A stretch of 55,012 nt of DNA from Geosiphon pyriformis (taxonomy: Eukaryota; Glomeromycota; Glomeromycetes; Archaeosporales; Geosiphonaceae), in the NCBI GenBank assembly GCA_016748015.1, contig JAAOMT010000735.1, forward strand, positions 7,049-62,060. The letters are read 5' to 3'. Below are positions 40,782 to 52,812 of the stretch, in pieces. A model generated the notes under the pieces. It was given only the letters and a program-made list of their open reading frames with translations, was not told where the DNA came from and did not search any database. The first letter of the stretch is position 1, and each line of letters begins with the position of its first letter. The position numbers and the translations under genes are program-made.

Positions 40782-41900
40782 ATATAATTAATTGTTTTTT
40801 TGGCACTTTTTGTATTTTTTTATATAGAGCTTTTCACAACTGAACTTTCTGACAAAAAATTGACCAACTTTAACTTGAGACAATTTTTGAAACTAGTACA
40901 CTTGTGCAAACTGTCTTTATTGAAATCCCCATTCAAGATAACAAAAAAAGATTCATTTGCAGCCTTCACAATCAGAGTTGATCTTACTAGCTTGAAACAA
41001 ATACATCCAGAGTAGCACTAGTGTACAGCCCCAAAATTAAAACAGATAACTTATTCTTAAAAAACAACTTAATAGACAAAAGCCTACTAATAACTTCTGA
41101 AACTTTGTATACATGTCTTGTCAAATCAATATTTATAATAGCTACAATACCAGAACCTAGATAACCAGAATCCAAACCAGAAGTAAACATACAAAAACCA
41201 ACAAACTTGTTAATAATTCAAAGACAGATCTTTCTTTTTAGCTTTGTCTTAGTAATTATTAAAATTAAATTGTTTATATTTTTATGTCAACAAATAACAT
41301 CCACTTATTTGGCAGGGACATTGATACCTTGTATATTATATGTAATTATTTTCCAAACTAGATTTGTTATTGAGAAGAAAAAATATTTACATCCAAACCA
41401 GCATTGTCCAATTTGGTCATTAAGCCTATAACTGTGTTCAATAAATTTTTTAAAGTCTCTTCAAGTTTTGAAACAACCAAAAGATTAAAATTCACTGCTT
41501 TTATAACAGTTTTACTACTAGTGACTACATCCAAACTCTTATTTATTACTGTATTCATCCCTCAATTCTGTGATAAAGGAGTTATCAATGATTAATATTT
41601 AGGATTAGGCTGGAAAACTATTGGCTTAAGTGTATTCAACCTCTTAGCCAGCTTGTCTACTTTCTTTGCAAGGCTGGCAAAACTGCACTTAAGAGCAGCA
41701 AATTTATTATCTACTTCCAAAGAAACCAACAAAAGAGATTTAATATTTGAAGACAAACTAGTACTAAAAGAAACCAAAGACATCACATGAGAAATAGAAC
41801 TACTAGCAATTTGGGCCCAAGTTTCACCACCAAAAGACATTAGGCAGTAATTGGCATCTGTTTTCTTTTATATATCTGAAATATTAAATTGTTTTAATAA
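40782..41900 (-). pseudogene. LINE copy L3, 5' part: ORF start and endonuclease (broken)
   Basis: Minus strand from ATG 41840: MSFGGETWAQIASSSISHVM, then a heptad-like helical stretch (FAALKCSFASLAKKVDKLAKRL), KLEETLKNLLNTVIGLMTKLDN (41558-41367 region). Endonuclease: MFTSGLDSGYLGSGIVAI, RLLSIKLFFKNKLSVLILGLY, FVILNGDFNKD (GDFN box), then KKTINYI, where it stops at the copy V LTR end (40781). The N-terminal helical part resembles the leader of the LINE polyproteins I associate with Glomeromycotina. Confidence 0.75.
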
Positions 41901-42226
41901 GAGCATAATAAAATCTGTTATTATTAGATTATATATATTAATTATTTATTTCTATTGGTGTTTCTTAATTTGCTAAGATTTTTTTGTATTCAACTTAGTT
42001 AAATTGTTAAATTATATTATATCTTTTTTTGTTATTAAGTTGATTATTAATTATTTATTTTCAGATTTTTAGCTGATTTTGTTAATTAAGTATAATAATA
42101 TAGGTTTTTTTTATATAATGCTAATTTTTATTATATGTATTGTAATTTTTGTATTGAAAAGTATAAAAATCTTTTGATAATACTGTTTATTTATTATTTT
42201 TTATGTTTTTTTTTAACTTAAACTTT
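41901..42226. other. AT-rich gap between LINE pieces L3 and L2
   Basis: Simple A/T-rich sequence without ORFs. It may contain the 5' UTR of L3 (minus strand) but I cannot mark its start. On its right is the (AAT)n tail of L2. Confidence 0.5.
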
Positions 42227-44396
42227 TATTATTATTATTATTATTTATTTACGAGTATGGCCCAACCACTACTTAGCTTACAGAAACATATAAGAGAATC
42301 TAACTAAATGTGATTTATGTGCTTATTATATGTAACCAGTCACTTGGGCCAATTAAAACAATACTATGTACTTATATAAATATTCACACTATTATCCAAA
42401 TCTGAAAAAAAAACAAGCTCCATGTAAACTAAAACTTATAGCAAAAGAGTTAATAATGTCAAGCAGTCAGACAACACTAGTAAAAAAAAGCTTTGCACAA
42501 CACCAGGGACCCTAGAAACCAAATCACAATTACTAACAAGACCACACACTTCTATGTTTATCCTGAATTTTGCCCTAAATAGCCATAATTCACTCTGATG
42601 CCTCTTAACTAAGCTGTATACAAAACTGACAACCATCAACAATGTCTTTTTTTATTATTAAAAACCAAGGCCACTTTAGCAATCCAGGTCTTAAAAACAA
42701 AGCTTTTACACAAAATGGCATAAATGCCAACATTCAAAATCCTGGAAAGAAATGTACTCAGTATTACAGAAGAAAATAGAAAATGGCCACTCATTAAAGA
42801 CTTCTACAGATTCACATGATCCAGCAATATTCTCAAATAAGCATTAGTCTTTTTTAAATAAGTAAAAACATAATCTGGCAACTTAATATTACCACACAAC
42901 AGACACAGCACACCCAAATAATCTTGGTCATAAAGCTGTTTTTTTACAGCTGTTAACAGCCTTCTATAAACTGATTTTATTAAATATGTACACAAATTGG
43001 CTGAAGTTTCATGAATTCTGATAACATATGGAAATTTGGATGTTACACCACAGCAGTACTTTTCTAATTAATATTTTTAACTAGTAACCTATCAACAATC
43101 TTAGCACTAAGACCAGCTTTCTACTGAACAACACAAACAAAATAAAAAATATTCTGAACAAAGTAGTAAGTATTCTCTAATATGACCCTTCTATTAGCTA
43201 TAATAAACTTTTTATACACCTCTACAGAAAAAACAAAGCCAAATTATGTTGTTTTACATGTAAAAATATTAGCCTTATTATTATTAACATTTTTTAAATA
43301 ATCTTTCACCTTCATCTATTTGACTAAAATGTCCTTAAATCTTATCAAATTAACTATATGATGTCTTTCTATCTAGTATTTGTTTTGAAAGTCCAGATAA
43401 CAAAGCTTAAATTTCATGACACATGCATCCAAAGCCACTTGACTGTCTATATACACAACAACTGAATAGAAAAAAAGAATACATTTTAATACCAAGACAA
43501 TTGCCTAAAGTTTAGTTATTATAAAAGACAACAATCTATGTATTTAATGCTTACATCTATATTAACATCTAGAAAATAAGCCATTGTCTTATCAACAATT
43601 ATTGACATACCTAGCTGCTTTAGAAAACCATCTGTGTATACATTAAAACTTTCTATTTACAAACCATACAAGCACTCTTAAATGTTCAAGAAGTCATTTA
43701 AAAATAAGAAGTCCGAGCAGCCAAAAGCCAAGACTGATTGATCAGGTTTGAAAGAATGTCTACCTATGTAGCTTGAAGCTTTTTTAAACCAAAATGACAT
43801 TGAATCCTTAGGGCTCAATTTTTTTTAACAGCAAAAAGTCTTTTAATTCATAATTGATCCATGCTTATTTAACAATCTGTTGCTAAAGCAACACCAACAC
43901 ATCTCAAAGAATGAACCACATTAAAATAAAACTTATTATCTAAGATTACAGACATTAGAAAACAACTAGAGTTATGAAATGTACTGAACAAGCCATTGGC
44001 CAAAAAGATCTTATTATCCAAAAAAATTCTGACCAAACTCACCAAAAAGTTGTTTACAAAACTGATTCTTAATTTAATAAGATGCTGTAGAGAGTTCATA
44101 AGAACCCATCTTAAAACTTGCAAATCCAAAAAGTGATACTCAAACAACTGACCCAAGATATTAGGTGCATTAGAGAATGTAATCAACAAAGCAACCTTGT
44201 TTTCTGTTTGTAGCTACTTAAATATTTTCAATTCATAAAAAGATAAGTAATATAACACTTTACTAGGAAAGTTTCTGGACAAGTTGGCCTTAGACTTGAG
44301 TTTTTTTCTCATTAAAACATCTTATCTTTAACACACATTTTTGAAGACATAGCAAAACTGTGTCCAGTAATCAATAATAGATTGTAAGACAGTTGA
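42227..44396 (-). mobile_element. LINE copy L2, 3' part (RT end, RNase H, C-terminal region)
   Basis: Minus strand from 44396: LQSIIDYWTQFCYVF (RT thumb region), RKKLKSKANLSRNFPSKVLYYL, LITFSNAPNILGQLF, LRISFVNNFLVSLVRIFLDN; RNase H remnants about 43400-43700; YDQDYLGVLCLLCGNIKLPDYVF about 42830-42990 (Cys pair as in L1 and a zinc-knuckle-like CLLCG); C-terminal LWLFRAKFRINIEVCGL. 3' tail (AAT)n at 42227-42248. Its 5' side stops at the LTR of copy IV (44397), which probably inserted in it. Confidence 0.8.
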
Positions 44397-44454
44397 TGTT
44401 ATCTAAGTAAGAAAAACTAATCCAAAGTTATAAAAAAAACATGACCAAAAACAT

Positions 44455-44640
44455 GATAACATAAAATAATACAAGATAACATGTTATAATGTAGGATAAT
44501 GTGTTATAACATAGTATAATGTGTAATAACATAGGATAACATATTATAATATAGTATAATAAATAATAACATAAAATAACGTATTATAACATAGAATAAC
44601 ATGTTATAACATAAGATAACTAGTAATAATATAGAAAAAT
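44455..44640 (+). repeat. Minisatellite in U3 of copy IV LTR
   Basis: About eight or nine imperfect units of roughly 20 bp, ATAACATAG(G/A)ATAA(C/T)(A/G)TATTATA. Sequence is unrelated to the arrays in copies I, II, V or VII, but its place just upstream of the TATA box is the same. Confidence 0.8.
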
Positions 44641-44891
44641 GAAGCAATAACAGAAATAACAAAGCAATCAGAAGCAATCTCATAGAACAAAAAAATGTAT
44701 AAAAATAAGTAACTATAGAAGTTAGAGAGACATTCAAACAAGAATCAATTTTCTTCTTCCTTATAATTATTACATCTTACAAAAATAAAAAACTTATTTG
44801 AAAAACCACAAAAAAATCTTTAATACATAGTCATTAATTATCTTGTGTATAAATTAAACTAATTCTTGGTTTACCTTTTCATTTCAGAACC

Positions 44892-44914
44892 AATTGCTCT
44901 TGATTACAGTGATT
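44892..44914 (+). promoter_or_regulatory. Hairpin 2 of copy IV LTR
   Basis: AATTGC (44892-44897) pairs with GTGATT (44909-44914) through four Watson-Crick and two G-U pairs, keeping the fold though the DNA repeat is no longer perfect. Loop TCTTGATTACA. It is followed by ACTAAT and the poly-T tract. Confidence 0.5.
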
Positions 44915-44938
44915 AATGATACTAATTTATCTTCTTTT

Positions 44939-44972
44939 ATTTTTTTTTTCTTTTATTTTTATTTTTATTTTT

Positions 44973-45053
<81 letters not shown>

Positions 45054-45055
45054 CT

Positions 45056-45136
<81 letters not shown>
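44939..45136 (+). repeat. Expanded poly-T tract in copy IV LTR
   Basis: Nearly pure T over about 198 bp with a few C and A. Copies in copy I LTRs are about 80 bp and 45 bp at the same position, after ACTAAT and before GGAGCAG/GTAAAGCAAC. Length may be affected by assembly or sequencing of homopolymers. Confidence 0.8.
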
Positions 45137-45529
45137 CTTTTGTAAAGCAACAACATAATAAAATCGACTGTCTGAGAATAGACTTTGTGATAGCCTGGTA
45201 AAAAAAGAAAGCTCTCTTTAAGTTTTGAATATTAACACTATCTTGGTAGCTTATCAGAAAGATAAAAAAACAATGTCAGACCTTAATAACTGTGCTCATT
45301 AGCTTAGAGAAGATAACTCATATTTATAAGAAGTTGTAATTAATAAAAGCCAAACCTCTGTGCCTTATAACCAAAAAACTTGATGGATAAATTCACAACC
45401 AGTAGATAAGACCTTTAGAGACTGATAATCAAGACTAAGTTAATAGAATTATACAAAACACACATTATTAATAATTGAGAACACCAAATGTTACTATTTT
45501 TTTATCCTACCAAGTTTACCTATAACATT

Positions 45530-45547
45530 TGGTGCTCCTTGTGAGAT
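45530..45547 (+). other. Primer binding site of copy IV
   Basis: TGGTGCTCCTTGTGAGAT, two bases after the LTR. Same class of tRNA complement as in I, II and VI with a few differences. Confidence 0.62.
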
Positions 45548-45589
45548 TATAAAATCTACAGAGACAGAGCACCCCAAAGATTCACAAAA

Positions 45590-48420
45590 GTGACAACTAT
45601 TAGAACAGTAAGAAAAAATCACATCTTATATAAAAGAGCATTATTTTAATACTTTTAGAAAAACTTAGGAATACTTGCAAAAACTGTTATTGTAGAAAAC
45701 CAAGTTTGTGACTATCTGCATGCAAAAATTAACTGCTTTTTAAGCCAAATGACAGATATTAGAAAACTTGGAGAACAAATTCATCAAAAATTATTAGCCT
45801 ACTCAACAAATACCACTATTCAAGCCATAGCCAAAACCCTTTATATACTCAATAAAGACATCAAGTACTATGCAAAAAAATGCTACCCTCAAGTAAAACA
45901 ATCAGCAAGGCCTAATTCTGAAGAATATGAGTCTAAACCCAATAGCACAGTAGCTGCATGAGAACAAACTCACTCAACAGTCAACAAAAAACCAAGATTT
46001 CTTTTTCCAATAATTCTATTATATTATCAAACACTAGAAAGTAGAATTGTATTTAACCCAACCACAAAAACCCAGGCAGAAACACTACAAACTTCTGGAA
46101 ATCAACATCTATTGTTACCAGTAGAATTTTAGCTATTAATTAGCATAAAATTACCCTCATAATTCTTATTATCAATTAGCATATATTATTATTAATTCGA
46201 TTATTATTTATTATTTAATCAAATTATCAAATATTACTATTCAATCAATAATTCGATTTGTACTATAGAAATTAAGATGATCAAATTACACAATACTCTA
46301 AACTATTTAATATAGTTAAAATTCGCCAAAATTAATGAAAATTGGCCGAAATAATTAATAGTTCAGAAAAATAACTTGTAGTTTACCAAAATGTATCTTT
46401 AGTTCACCAAAATTGTAGCAAAAAGAAAAGTGCAAGTTCAAAGACTAGTACTACAAAAAGTTGTATAAAAAAAAAGCTTTTCTCTTTAAGAAAATATATC
46501 TTCTCATAGTATTTTAACATAGTATCTTACTTCAGAGATCTTAATTGAAACAAATTACCTTTTATACAGTTTAAAATAAAAATTAAATATTCGAAAACCA
46601 AATCCTTTGATTATTACACTTGAAATTTCTTCAACACAACTAACATTTTGAAATTGATTAGCTACCAATTTTAGTAATTTGTTAGTGACTCCAGGCCTGA
46701 ATAGAAAACATTTCCCTTGATAAAATCTTATTTTTTTTATTTTTTTTTATTTTTTTATTACAATTATTAGGGTAGCCTACAGATGAGATTTCTGTAGAAG
46801 AGTTGACTTTTACAGCAAAATAACTACACATTTTTAGTGAGCTTCTAAACAAGCAATTCCTAGAAAAGAGTTAATGTTTATTACAACATAACTACACAAA
46901 GTAACTGACACGAAATTGGTCATTCTACTTATAAGCCCAACAGTTCAAATTATAGGAGATAATTTGAAAATAAATTCAGTTATTAGAGATTCAATTGCTT
47001 CCAGAAAACGTGAAATTAGCAACAAACAAACAAAACAACATTTAAAAAAAAAGACCAAAAACCTCTGGTAACACCATGAAGTCACTACAGTTGGACCAAA
47101 TCTCTAAGAGAATATAAATTATTATTTAGAAATCTCACCTCAACAATTAATAAAACAAATAGAAATACATTAACATAAAAACCACCACTAATCCAATTCT
47201 TGACCAAATTATCAACTATTCTCTCTGGAAAAACAGCTATTCTTCAGCTTATTGGAAAATTAACAAAGGGAAACAATCAAAATTAGCACCAAGACAACAT
47301 CTTAGCATGCAAACTTCAAATCCCTCAACATCAACCAGTAAGACTCCATTTACTTACCAGATTATGACTTACCAAAATATTGCCAAATTAGAGAAATTCT
47401 TGAAGGAAGAAGACAATACATATACATGTATTGTTGAAACTAAAAAAACCATTACTGTTAACAACTGAGATGATACTAAAACTATTTAAGCTTTGCCTTT
47501 TTTTTTGACAGAAACCACAGATTCATGGTATTAAAGTCTTAGGAAAAAACCCACCAACTTTACCACCTTTAAACTTGCCTTTCTATGATATTTTTGTAAA
47601 CCCAACACTCTTATTAGATTACAGAATCAATTCAGTATAATAAAAAAAAAGATCATAAAGCAGTGACTACTTATTTTGGATGATTCAACCAAGTTCTTCA
47701 TCAAATACTGACAATTAAAAGAGATTACTACACTGTAGTACAAGTTTTTAATCAATTTTTCAAAAAATTAAGAAGCAGCTTCCTAAAATTTGTGAGACTT
47801 TGACATCTGACAAATCTATAGAATGCTATTATCCTTGTATGCGATTTTGAGTCAGCCAAGCAAAAAGCTAACCACACCCAAGCCATTAATCTAGCCATTA
47901 ATAGAACCTCTGACATTAATACAAAGATAATCCAATTAAGTGAGAAATTAATTCAGAAAATTGAGGAATTCTTAACCAGCACAACAGAAACTTATCAACC
48001 ATCACAATGAAAAGAAACCAATAACAACAACAGATATCAATAACAAAATCATTAGCAATAGCAGCAACTTTGGAGATCAGATTTTTGTAATTGCTATTAT
48101 TGCCAGAAGCTAAAACATATTGCCTGGAACTGCTAAAAAAAACTAGCAGACCAGAATTAAGGAAGTTAATATCTCTAACAACCAAGATATCTCCAGATTA
48201 TAAGACTTCAATACTCTGTATCTCAATATCAGTCATCCCAGTACTTATTACAAATGCCTTAGAATTACTATCTGCCACCACCAATGACTTAAGCATCTTC
48301 TTAGTACCAAAACCCAGACTATAATCAACTTAAACTGTATATAATTGACTACAATCAAGGATAGCAAAACCCTAATGGAAATCAAATGCAACCTAGTAGC
48401 AAACCTCCTTAAACAACAAA
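45590..48420 (+). pseudogene. Copy IV: gag (broken, interrupted by solo LTR)
   Basis: N-terminal part 45590-46112: YKRALF-stop-YF-stop-KNLGI, then MTDIRKLGEQIHQKLLAYSTNTTIQAIAKTL, matching copy I. It resumes at 47078: LDQIS, then AKLEKFLKEEDNTYTC, LPFFLTETTDSWY, a capsid-like segment with frame slips, and the CCHC knuckle C-YYC-QKLK-H-IAWN-C at about 48092-48133 (followed by TAA). A Y/N/Q-rich tail follows. Heavily decayed. Confidence 0.75.
46113..47073 (+). repeat. Solo LTR ('TGTTACCAG' family), complete
   Basis: 961 bp from TGTTACCAG to GGTAACA, inserted in copy IV gag. Flanks are CTAT (46109-46112) and CCAT (47074-47077), a likely 4-bp target duplication with one transition. Contains CCAAAAT/GCCGAAAT tandem units (about 46321-46425) and TATAAAA at 46464-46470 just after them. 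No internal element remains, so it arose by LTR-LTR recombination. Sister fragments: 1-267 (-) and 52813-52967 (+). Confidence 0.85.
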
Positions 48421-48559
48421 TTGAGCCAACTTCTTATTCCAACCAGCACCAAACAGATACCCAAATCAAGACTCATATCTTGGTCTTACTGAAAACCAGA
48501 GTTTTTTTAGCTCTACATTTTTAGAAGAGAAGGATATAGAAGAAATGCCCAATCATTTA

Positions 48560-49080
48560 AGTCAAATCAAACCAACAATATCATTTTATCTACCACTATC
48601 ACTGAAGACACCATTCTTGCTGCTATCTTCCTCTTTGATATTGACTATCTGAACACCAATAGTCTTTTTAGTAGAGCCACTATTAATCAGAATAAACCAA
48701 TAACAGCCCTATACATTAATACTAAAGTCAGAAATATAAACATTAAATTAATTTTCAATAGTGAATCAGCAGACAGTATAATAATGAAACAATTTATAGA
48801 TTAATTAAGTTACCAAGTAGATCATGCTACAACTGTTTGAATTATTACTGCAAATGGCAATATCTAGACTCTTATCAAAGAAATTAATAACTTCTCCTTA
48901 GAAATTAATGAAATCCAAATTCCTATGAAAATTCTGGTCATAGAAGTTACACAATATTAGGCACTCATTGAAAATGACTGGTTGGTCAAAGCACATGCCA
49001 CTCTTGACTAGAATATGTAGAAACTACAGATTACTTTTAATGGACAGTACACACAAGTTTTGGTTATGTGTAAATACTTC
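48560..49080 (+). pseudogene. Copy IV: retropepsin region
   Basis: ALYINTKVRNINIKLIFNSESADSII; catalytic Asp is AAT (48757-48759), Asn. Then YQVDHATT, LIKEINNFSLEINEIQIPMKILVIEVTQY, IENDWLVKA. Several stops replace Trp or Gln. Homologous to 13960-14386. Confidence 0.75.
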
Positions 49081-49289
49081 AAAGCTCAAAGTCCAGAAAA
49101 ACTGCTAATTGAATTTGAAAACTCAATACTATCATCAACAATAGAAGCCTATCAAGTTTCTTGGGCTGATAATTACTGAGCAGAGTTCCCACCACTGACT
49201 TGGGAAGAAAAGGGCAAAAAAAAAGCAGAAAAAAAACTACAATTGGCACCTATAAGCTATCTTGTCCCAAATCAAGGAAGTCAATAATA

Positions 49290-49960
49290 TCAAATCCCGA
49301 AATTAATTTGTGTTGACTGTGGGAAAAAGTTATCTTCTATGGGTACATGTATCAAAGACAACAAGAAATGGCCAACTACCACCAAATATTACTGCAGATC
49401 TTGTATGTTGGAAAGATTTGGCAGACCAAAATAACAAAATAAATAGGACAATACACCATGCCTTGCCTGTGGCAAGATCCAGTCAAATGAAAGACTATGG
49501 AACAATGTTCCTGGCAGAGAAAAAATATGTAATGAAACATGTTAATATACTATCTTAATTAATGATTGGATATAAAAAGGAAACCTGATCAAGAATGCTT
49601 GGAGATAAGCACTCAGTAAATTAGATGGTTATCTACATGATAAACATAAAATATGAAGAATAACAAGTGTCAAAGCCAAAGATGTCACACATGATAAAAT
49701 ACAAGAAATCAAAAAAAATCTGTTTACATTAGAATACAATGGACCTGACTACTTCATAGAAAATTTTTTTATGGATGATCCAGATGCATTTTAAGATTGA
49801 TACCAAAAATTGGTCCTGACTTAAAAAGAGCAAGAACAGTGGCTAGTTGATCTAAACACAAAACTGTACAATCATTGTTTGATCTCTTGTCACTTTTAGT
49901 ACTATGACAAATGTGATCTCATGTTTAACCCACCTCTAAAAAAACTATATCCAATCTCCA
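49290..49960 (+). pseudogene. Copy IV: cysteine-rich zinc modules
   Basis: Module a is the best preserved of the window: CVDCGKKLSSMGTC, KYYCRSCMLERFGRPK, PCLACGK, WNNVPGREKICNETC. Then KLDGYLHDKHKI, and module b YNHCLISCHF.YYDKCDLMFNPP. Same order and spacing as in copies I and II, between protease and dUTPase. Presumed nucleic-acid-binding zinc ribbons; no family named. Confidence 0.65.
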
Positions 49961-50084
49961 AACTACTTGAGTCTGATGTAAAAGAGAAATTAATTACCAA
50001 TGACATGTCATTTCAAGATCCAACTGAAGATACCAAAACAGAACAGTATCTCACTTATCCAAATCTCTCCAAAAAATTAGAATT

Positions 50085-50530
50085 AAAATAGTATAGTAAC
50101 AATAAGAAAGGAATCTGTCTCAAAAAAGAACATGATACTAATGCTGGTTTTGACTTATAATACTCTGAACAATCATTCATAGTTATAGCCCCACATTCTC
50201 TCATAAAAATAGATCTTAAGATACTATTAGAAATCCCTATTAGTACAATAATACAAATTGCTTTTCAATCCAGTCTGGCCAAGAAAAAAATCAATATAAA
50301 AGGAGAAATCATTGATGCTGAATACATGGGAAACATTATTGTGATGCTACAAAACAATTTAAACAAACCCTACAAAATAAAATTACAAGAAAAAATTGCC
50401 CAAGCTATCTTTCTATTCCTAGTCAAAGTATCACAATTAACTCTAATAACAATCTGAGAAGAATTAAGTCTTATGGTCTAAAGAATCAATGGGTTTGGAT
50501 CAAGTAAAAGAGAAAACATACCAGTCAACT
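50085..50530 (+). pseudogene. Copy IV: dUTPase domain
   Basis: Motif 1 NAGFDL-stop-YS, 2 FQSSLAKKKINI, 3 IIDAEYMGNI, 4 KIAQAIFLFLV, 5 RINGFGSSKRE. All five are in one frame with stops. Third independent copy with this domain, so dUTPase belongs to both type A and type B elements. Confidence 0.78.
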
Positions 50531-50859
50531 TTATGAAAAAAGACAGTGATCAGGTAGAACTTATCTACACCAACACAATTATCTCTATTTCCTTATACTG
50601 ACAATACATTCTCAAAGTGAATTAAAAAATCCAAGATCAAGTCCTGTTATTTAAAGCCAATTCTGAAATCTGTTCTCTAGCTGATGTTGTTAACCTATAC
50701 CTATTAGTCAAAGCCCATAAACACTTCAAAATTCTTATTCACAACTCCACAGAAAATGTTATTGAAATTCCAAAAAGGATCCTTATTGGTTTCATCTCAC
50801 TGAACATTTAACATTCTGAAAAACCCCAGCCTATTTCAGATTTTGTACAGCTATTCTTA

Positions 50860-51880
50860 TTTTGTAATATTATCTCATAAGTATGGAATTTGCCAAAAAA
50901 AAGTTATCTGTTCATGCCAAAAAAAATTGACAAACTACATTTAGAAAACTTGAGTACTCTTCAGCAAATGCAACTTGAGATTTTTTTGAATCAATACATC
51001 AATGTCTTTGCCAGCAAAAATAAGTTTGGATGTACTAATATTGTAAAGTATTAAATTGATATAGATGATATGCGACCTATTAAACAATGGGCCTATTGAG
51101 TGCTCCCATCTGGTAATAATCTAATTAAGCAAGAAGTACAACAAATATTTGACAACAGCTTGATTAAAGAATTGTTTAGCCTTTGGTTTTTTTCAGTGGT
51201 TCTGATTACTAAGAAAAATAAGAATATAAGATTCTGTATAGACTACTGAAAGCTAAACAGTATTACTCAAGGAGATAGTTACCTCACACCTCTTATTCAA
51301 AAAATTTTAAACAATTTAGAAAACAAAAAATGGTTCTTGTTATTAAATCTAGCCAATGGATATTGGCAGATTAAAATAGACCTCAAAGACAAAAAAAAAT
51401 GGTGTTTACCACCCAAGACAGAAACTTTGAGTTCAATATAATGTCTTTTAGACTCTGCAACACTCTTGCTATCTTTTAGTGTTTTATGGATGTTATGTAC
51501 AAAGAAATTTTATAAAAATTAGTCATAGTATACCTAAATGACACCAATGTTTTTTTGGAAACATTTGACAATCACTTGCTTTATCTTCAGCAAATTTTTG
51601 AATGTCTTTGTAATGCCAGATTGAAACTCAATCCCAATAAATGCTTCTTTGAAAAGACCAAGTTGAAATTCCTAGGACACATAATCAGCAAAAACAGAAT
51701 CAAATCTAATTCAGATAAGGTCTAAAAAGTCAAAGATTTTTCAGTTTCAATCAATCTCAGAGAATTATGAGAATTTTTAGGATTGCCAAAATACTATTGA
51801 TGATTCATCAAAGAATTCTTAACTATCACAAAACCACTTCACTATTTGTTGTTCAAACACATACAGTACCTATAAAAAAA
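50860..51880 (+). pseudogene. Copy IV: reverse transcriptase
   Basis: NKFGCTNIVK, FFSVVLITKKNKNI, FCIDY-stop-KLNSITQGDSY, WFLLLNLANGYWQIKIDL, a frame slip in an A-run near 51395, FEFNIMSFRLCNTLA, VIVYLNDTNVFLE (first Asp of YLDD is Asn, AAT 51537-51539), LKFLGHIISKNRIKSN. Defective. Confidence 0.83.
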
Positions 51881-52334
51881 AGACTAACAGAAAGCATTAG
51901 ACTATTTCAAGCAGTAATTGATCACATTCCCAATTCTGATTTACCCAGATTTCACTAAACAATTTATTGTCACTATGAACACCTCAAAAAATGTTCTAGA
52001 AGCAGTCTTATCACAAATAGAACCAGACAAAAGAGAACATCCAATTGCCTATACTAGTCACAACATTAGTCCAGCAGAAAAAAATTACAGCACAATAAAT
52101 TTGGAATGTCTTACCATTTATTGAGCCATACAAACATAAAGCCACTATCTTAGTTTGTTCTTTGATCTATATATTGATCATAAAAAACTTGTTTGGTTAC
52201 TCAACAATCCACAACTAAAAAGAAAATATGCAAGATAGAGTACTTATCTGCAACAATTCCCACTTAAAGTTCATTACAAAAAAGAATCCAAAAACATCAA
52301 TGCTGACAGTTTGTCAAGGATACCACAAACCTAA
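51881..52334 (+). pseudogene. Copy IV: RNase H
   Basis: PNSDLPRF / ILIYPDFTKQFIVTMNTSKNVLEAVLSQ (Asp of TDAS is Asn), HPIAYTSHNISPAEKNYSTINLECLTIY, LYIDHKKLVWLL, INADSLSRIPQT and TAA 52332-52334, the same terminal UAA site as copies I and II. Confidence 0.8.
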
Positions 52335-52439
52335 TTCCAGACCCATGGACACAACCAATTATTACACATTAGTACCTATTGACACTATATTTTAAGAAAA
52401 TATTATCTTAATAAGAACAAAGTACTATACAAAAACAAA

Positions 52440-52812
52440 CCCAAAATTATTTTATTCAAGACAATTGACTATTTTAATAAGAATGCCAAAACTGTTTTAT
52501 CTTACAATGAGTTATTAAAAACAATGAAAAGGAAACTATATTACATAGTATGCATTCTGATCCAACTGCAAAACACTTTAACAAAAATGTTACTCTCAAA
52601 AAAACCCTAAATTTATACTATTGGCCAATGATATACAAAGATATTTTCGAATATGTGCTCAATTGTAACTCATGTCAGCAAAGAAAAAGAGCCAGAACAA
52701 TAGAACCACTTTGACCCATTCCAGTTTAAAATCTATTTGATAGAATTGGAATTGATTTAGTTGGTTCTCTTTCCATAACATCTAAAAGAAATTGTTATAT
52801 CATTGTAACCAT
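52440..52812 (+). pseudogene. Copy IV: integrase N-terminal part, truncated
   Basis: HHCC domain: LHSMHSDPTAKHFNKNVTLKK, LYYWPMIYKDIFEYVLNCNSCQQRKRA (all four zinc ligands present). Core begins DRIGIDLVGSLSITS and stops at 52812 where the next LTR starts. Only the first catalytic Asp is in the window. Confidence 0.78.

Larger units (their letters stand above)
44397..45527 (+). repeat. 5' LTR of copy IV
   Basis: 1131 bp, TGTTATCTAAG...CTATAACA. Contains its own minisatellite (44455-44640, units like ATAACATAGGATAATGTGTT), TATAAAAA at 44698-44705, hairpin 2 at 44892-44914 and a 190-bp-scale poly-T tract. Same order of parts as the LTRs of copy I. Confidence 0.85.
44397..52812 (+). mobile_element. 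Ty3/Gypsy copy IV (type B), with nested solo LTR, 3' end missing
   Basis: 5' LTR 44397-45527, primer binding site 45530, gag (interrupted 46113-47073 by a solo LTR), protease, zinc modules, dUTPase, RT, RNase H and the first part of integrase, cut at 52812 by another LTR of the solo type. Type B by LTR start (TGTTATCTAAGTA) and by gag. Many stops; RT YLDD box is YLND. Left flank is TTGA. Confidence 0.87.

Noticed and set aside
29133-44396. L1 and L3 as two parts of one LINE split by Gypsy elements V and VI
   Set aside because: Both contain the GDFN to DYV part of the endonuclease, so they overlap and must be different copies.
44894-45158. Long open frames of Phe or Lys over the poly-T tract (both strands), and a similar one at 1219-1422
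   Set aside because: They are translations of a homopolymer inside an LTR, not genes.
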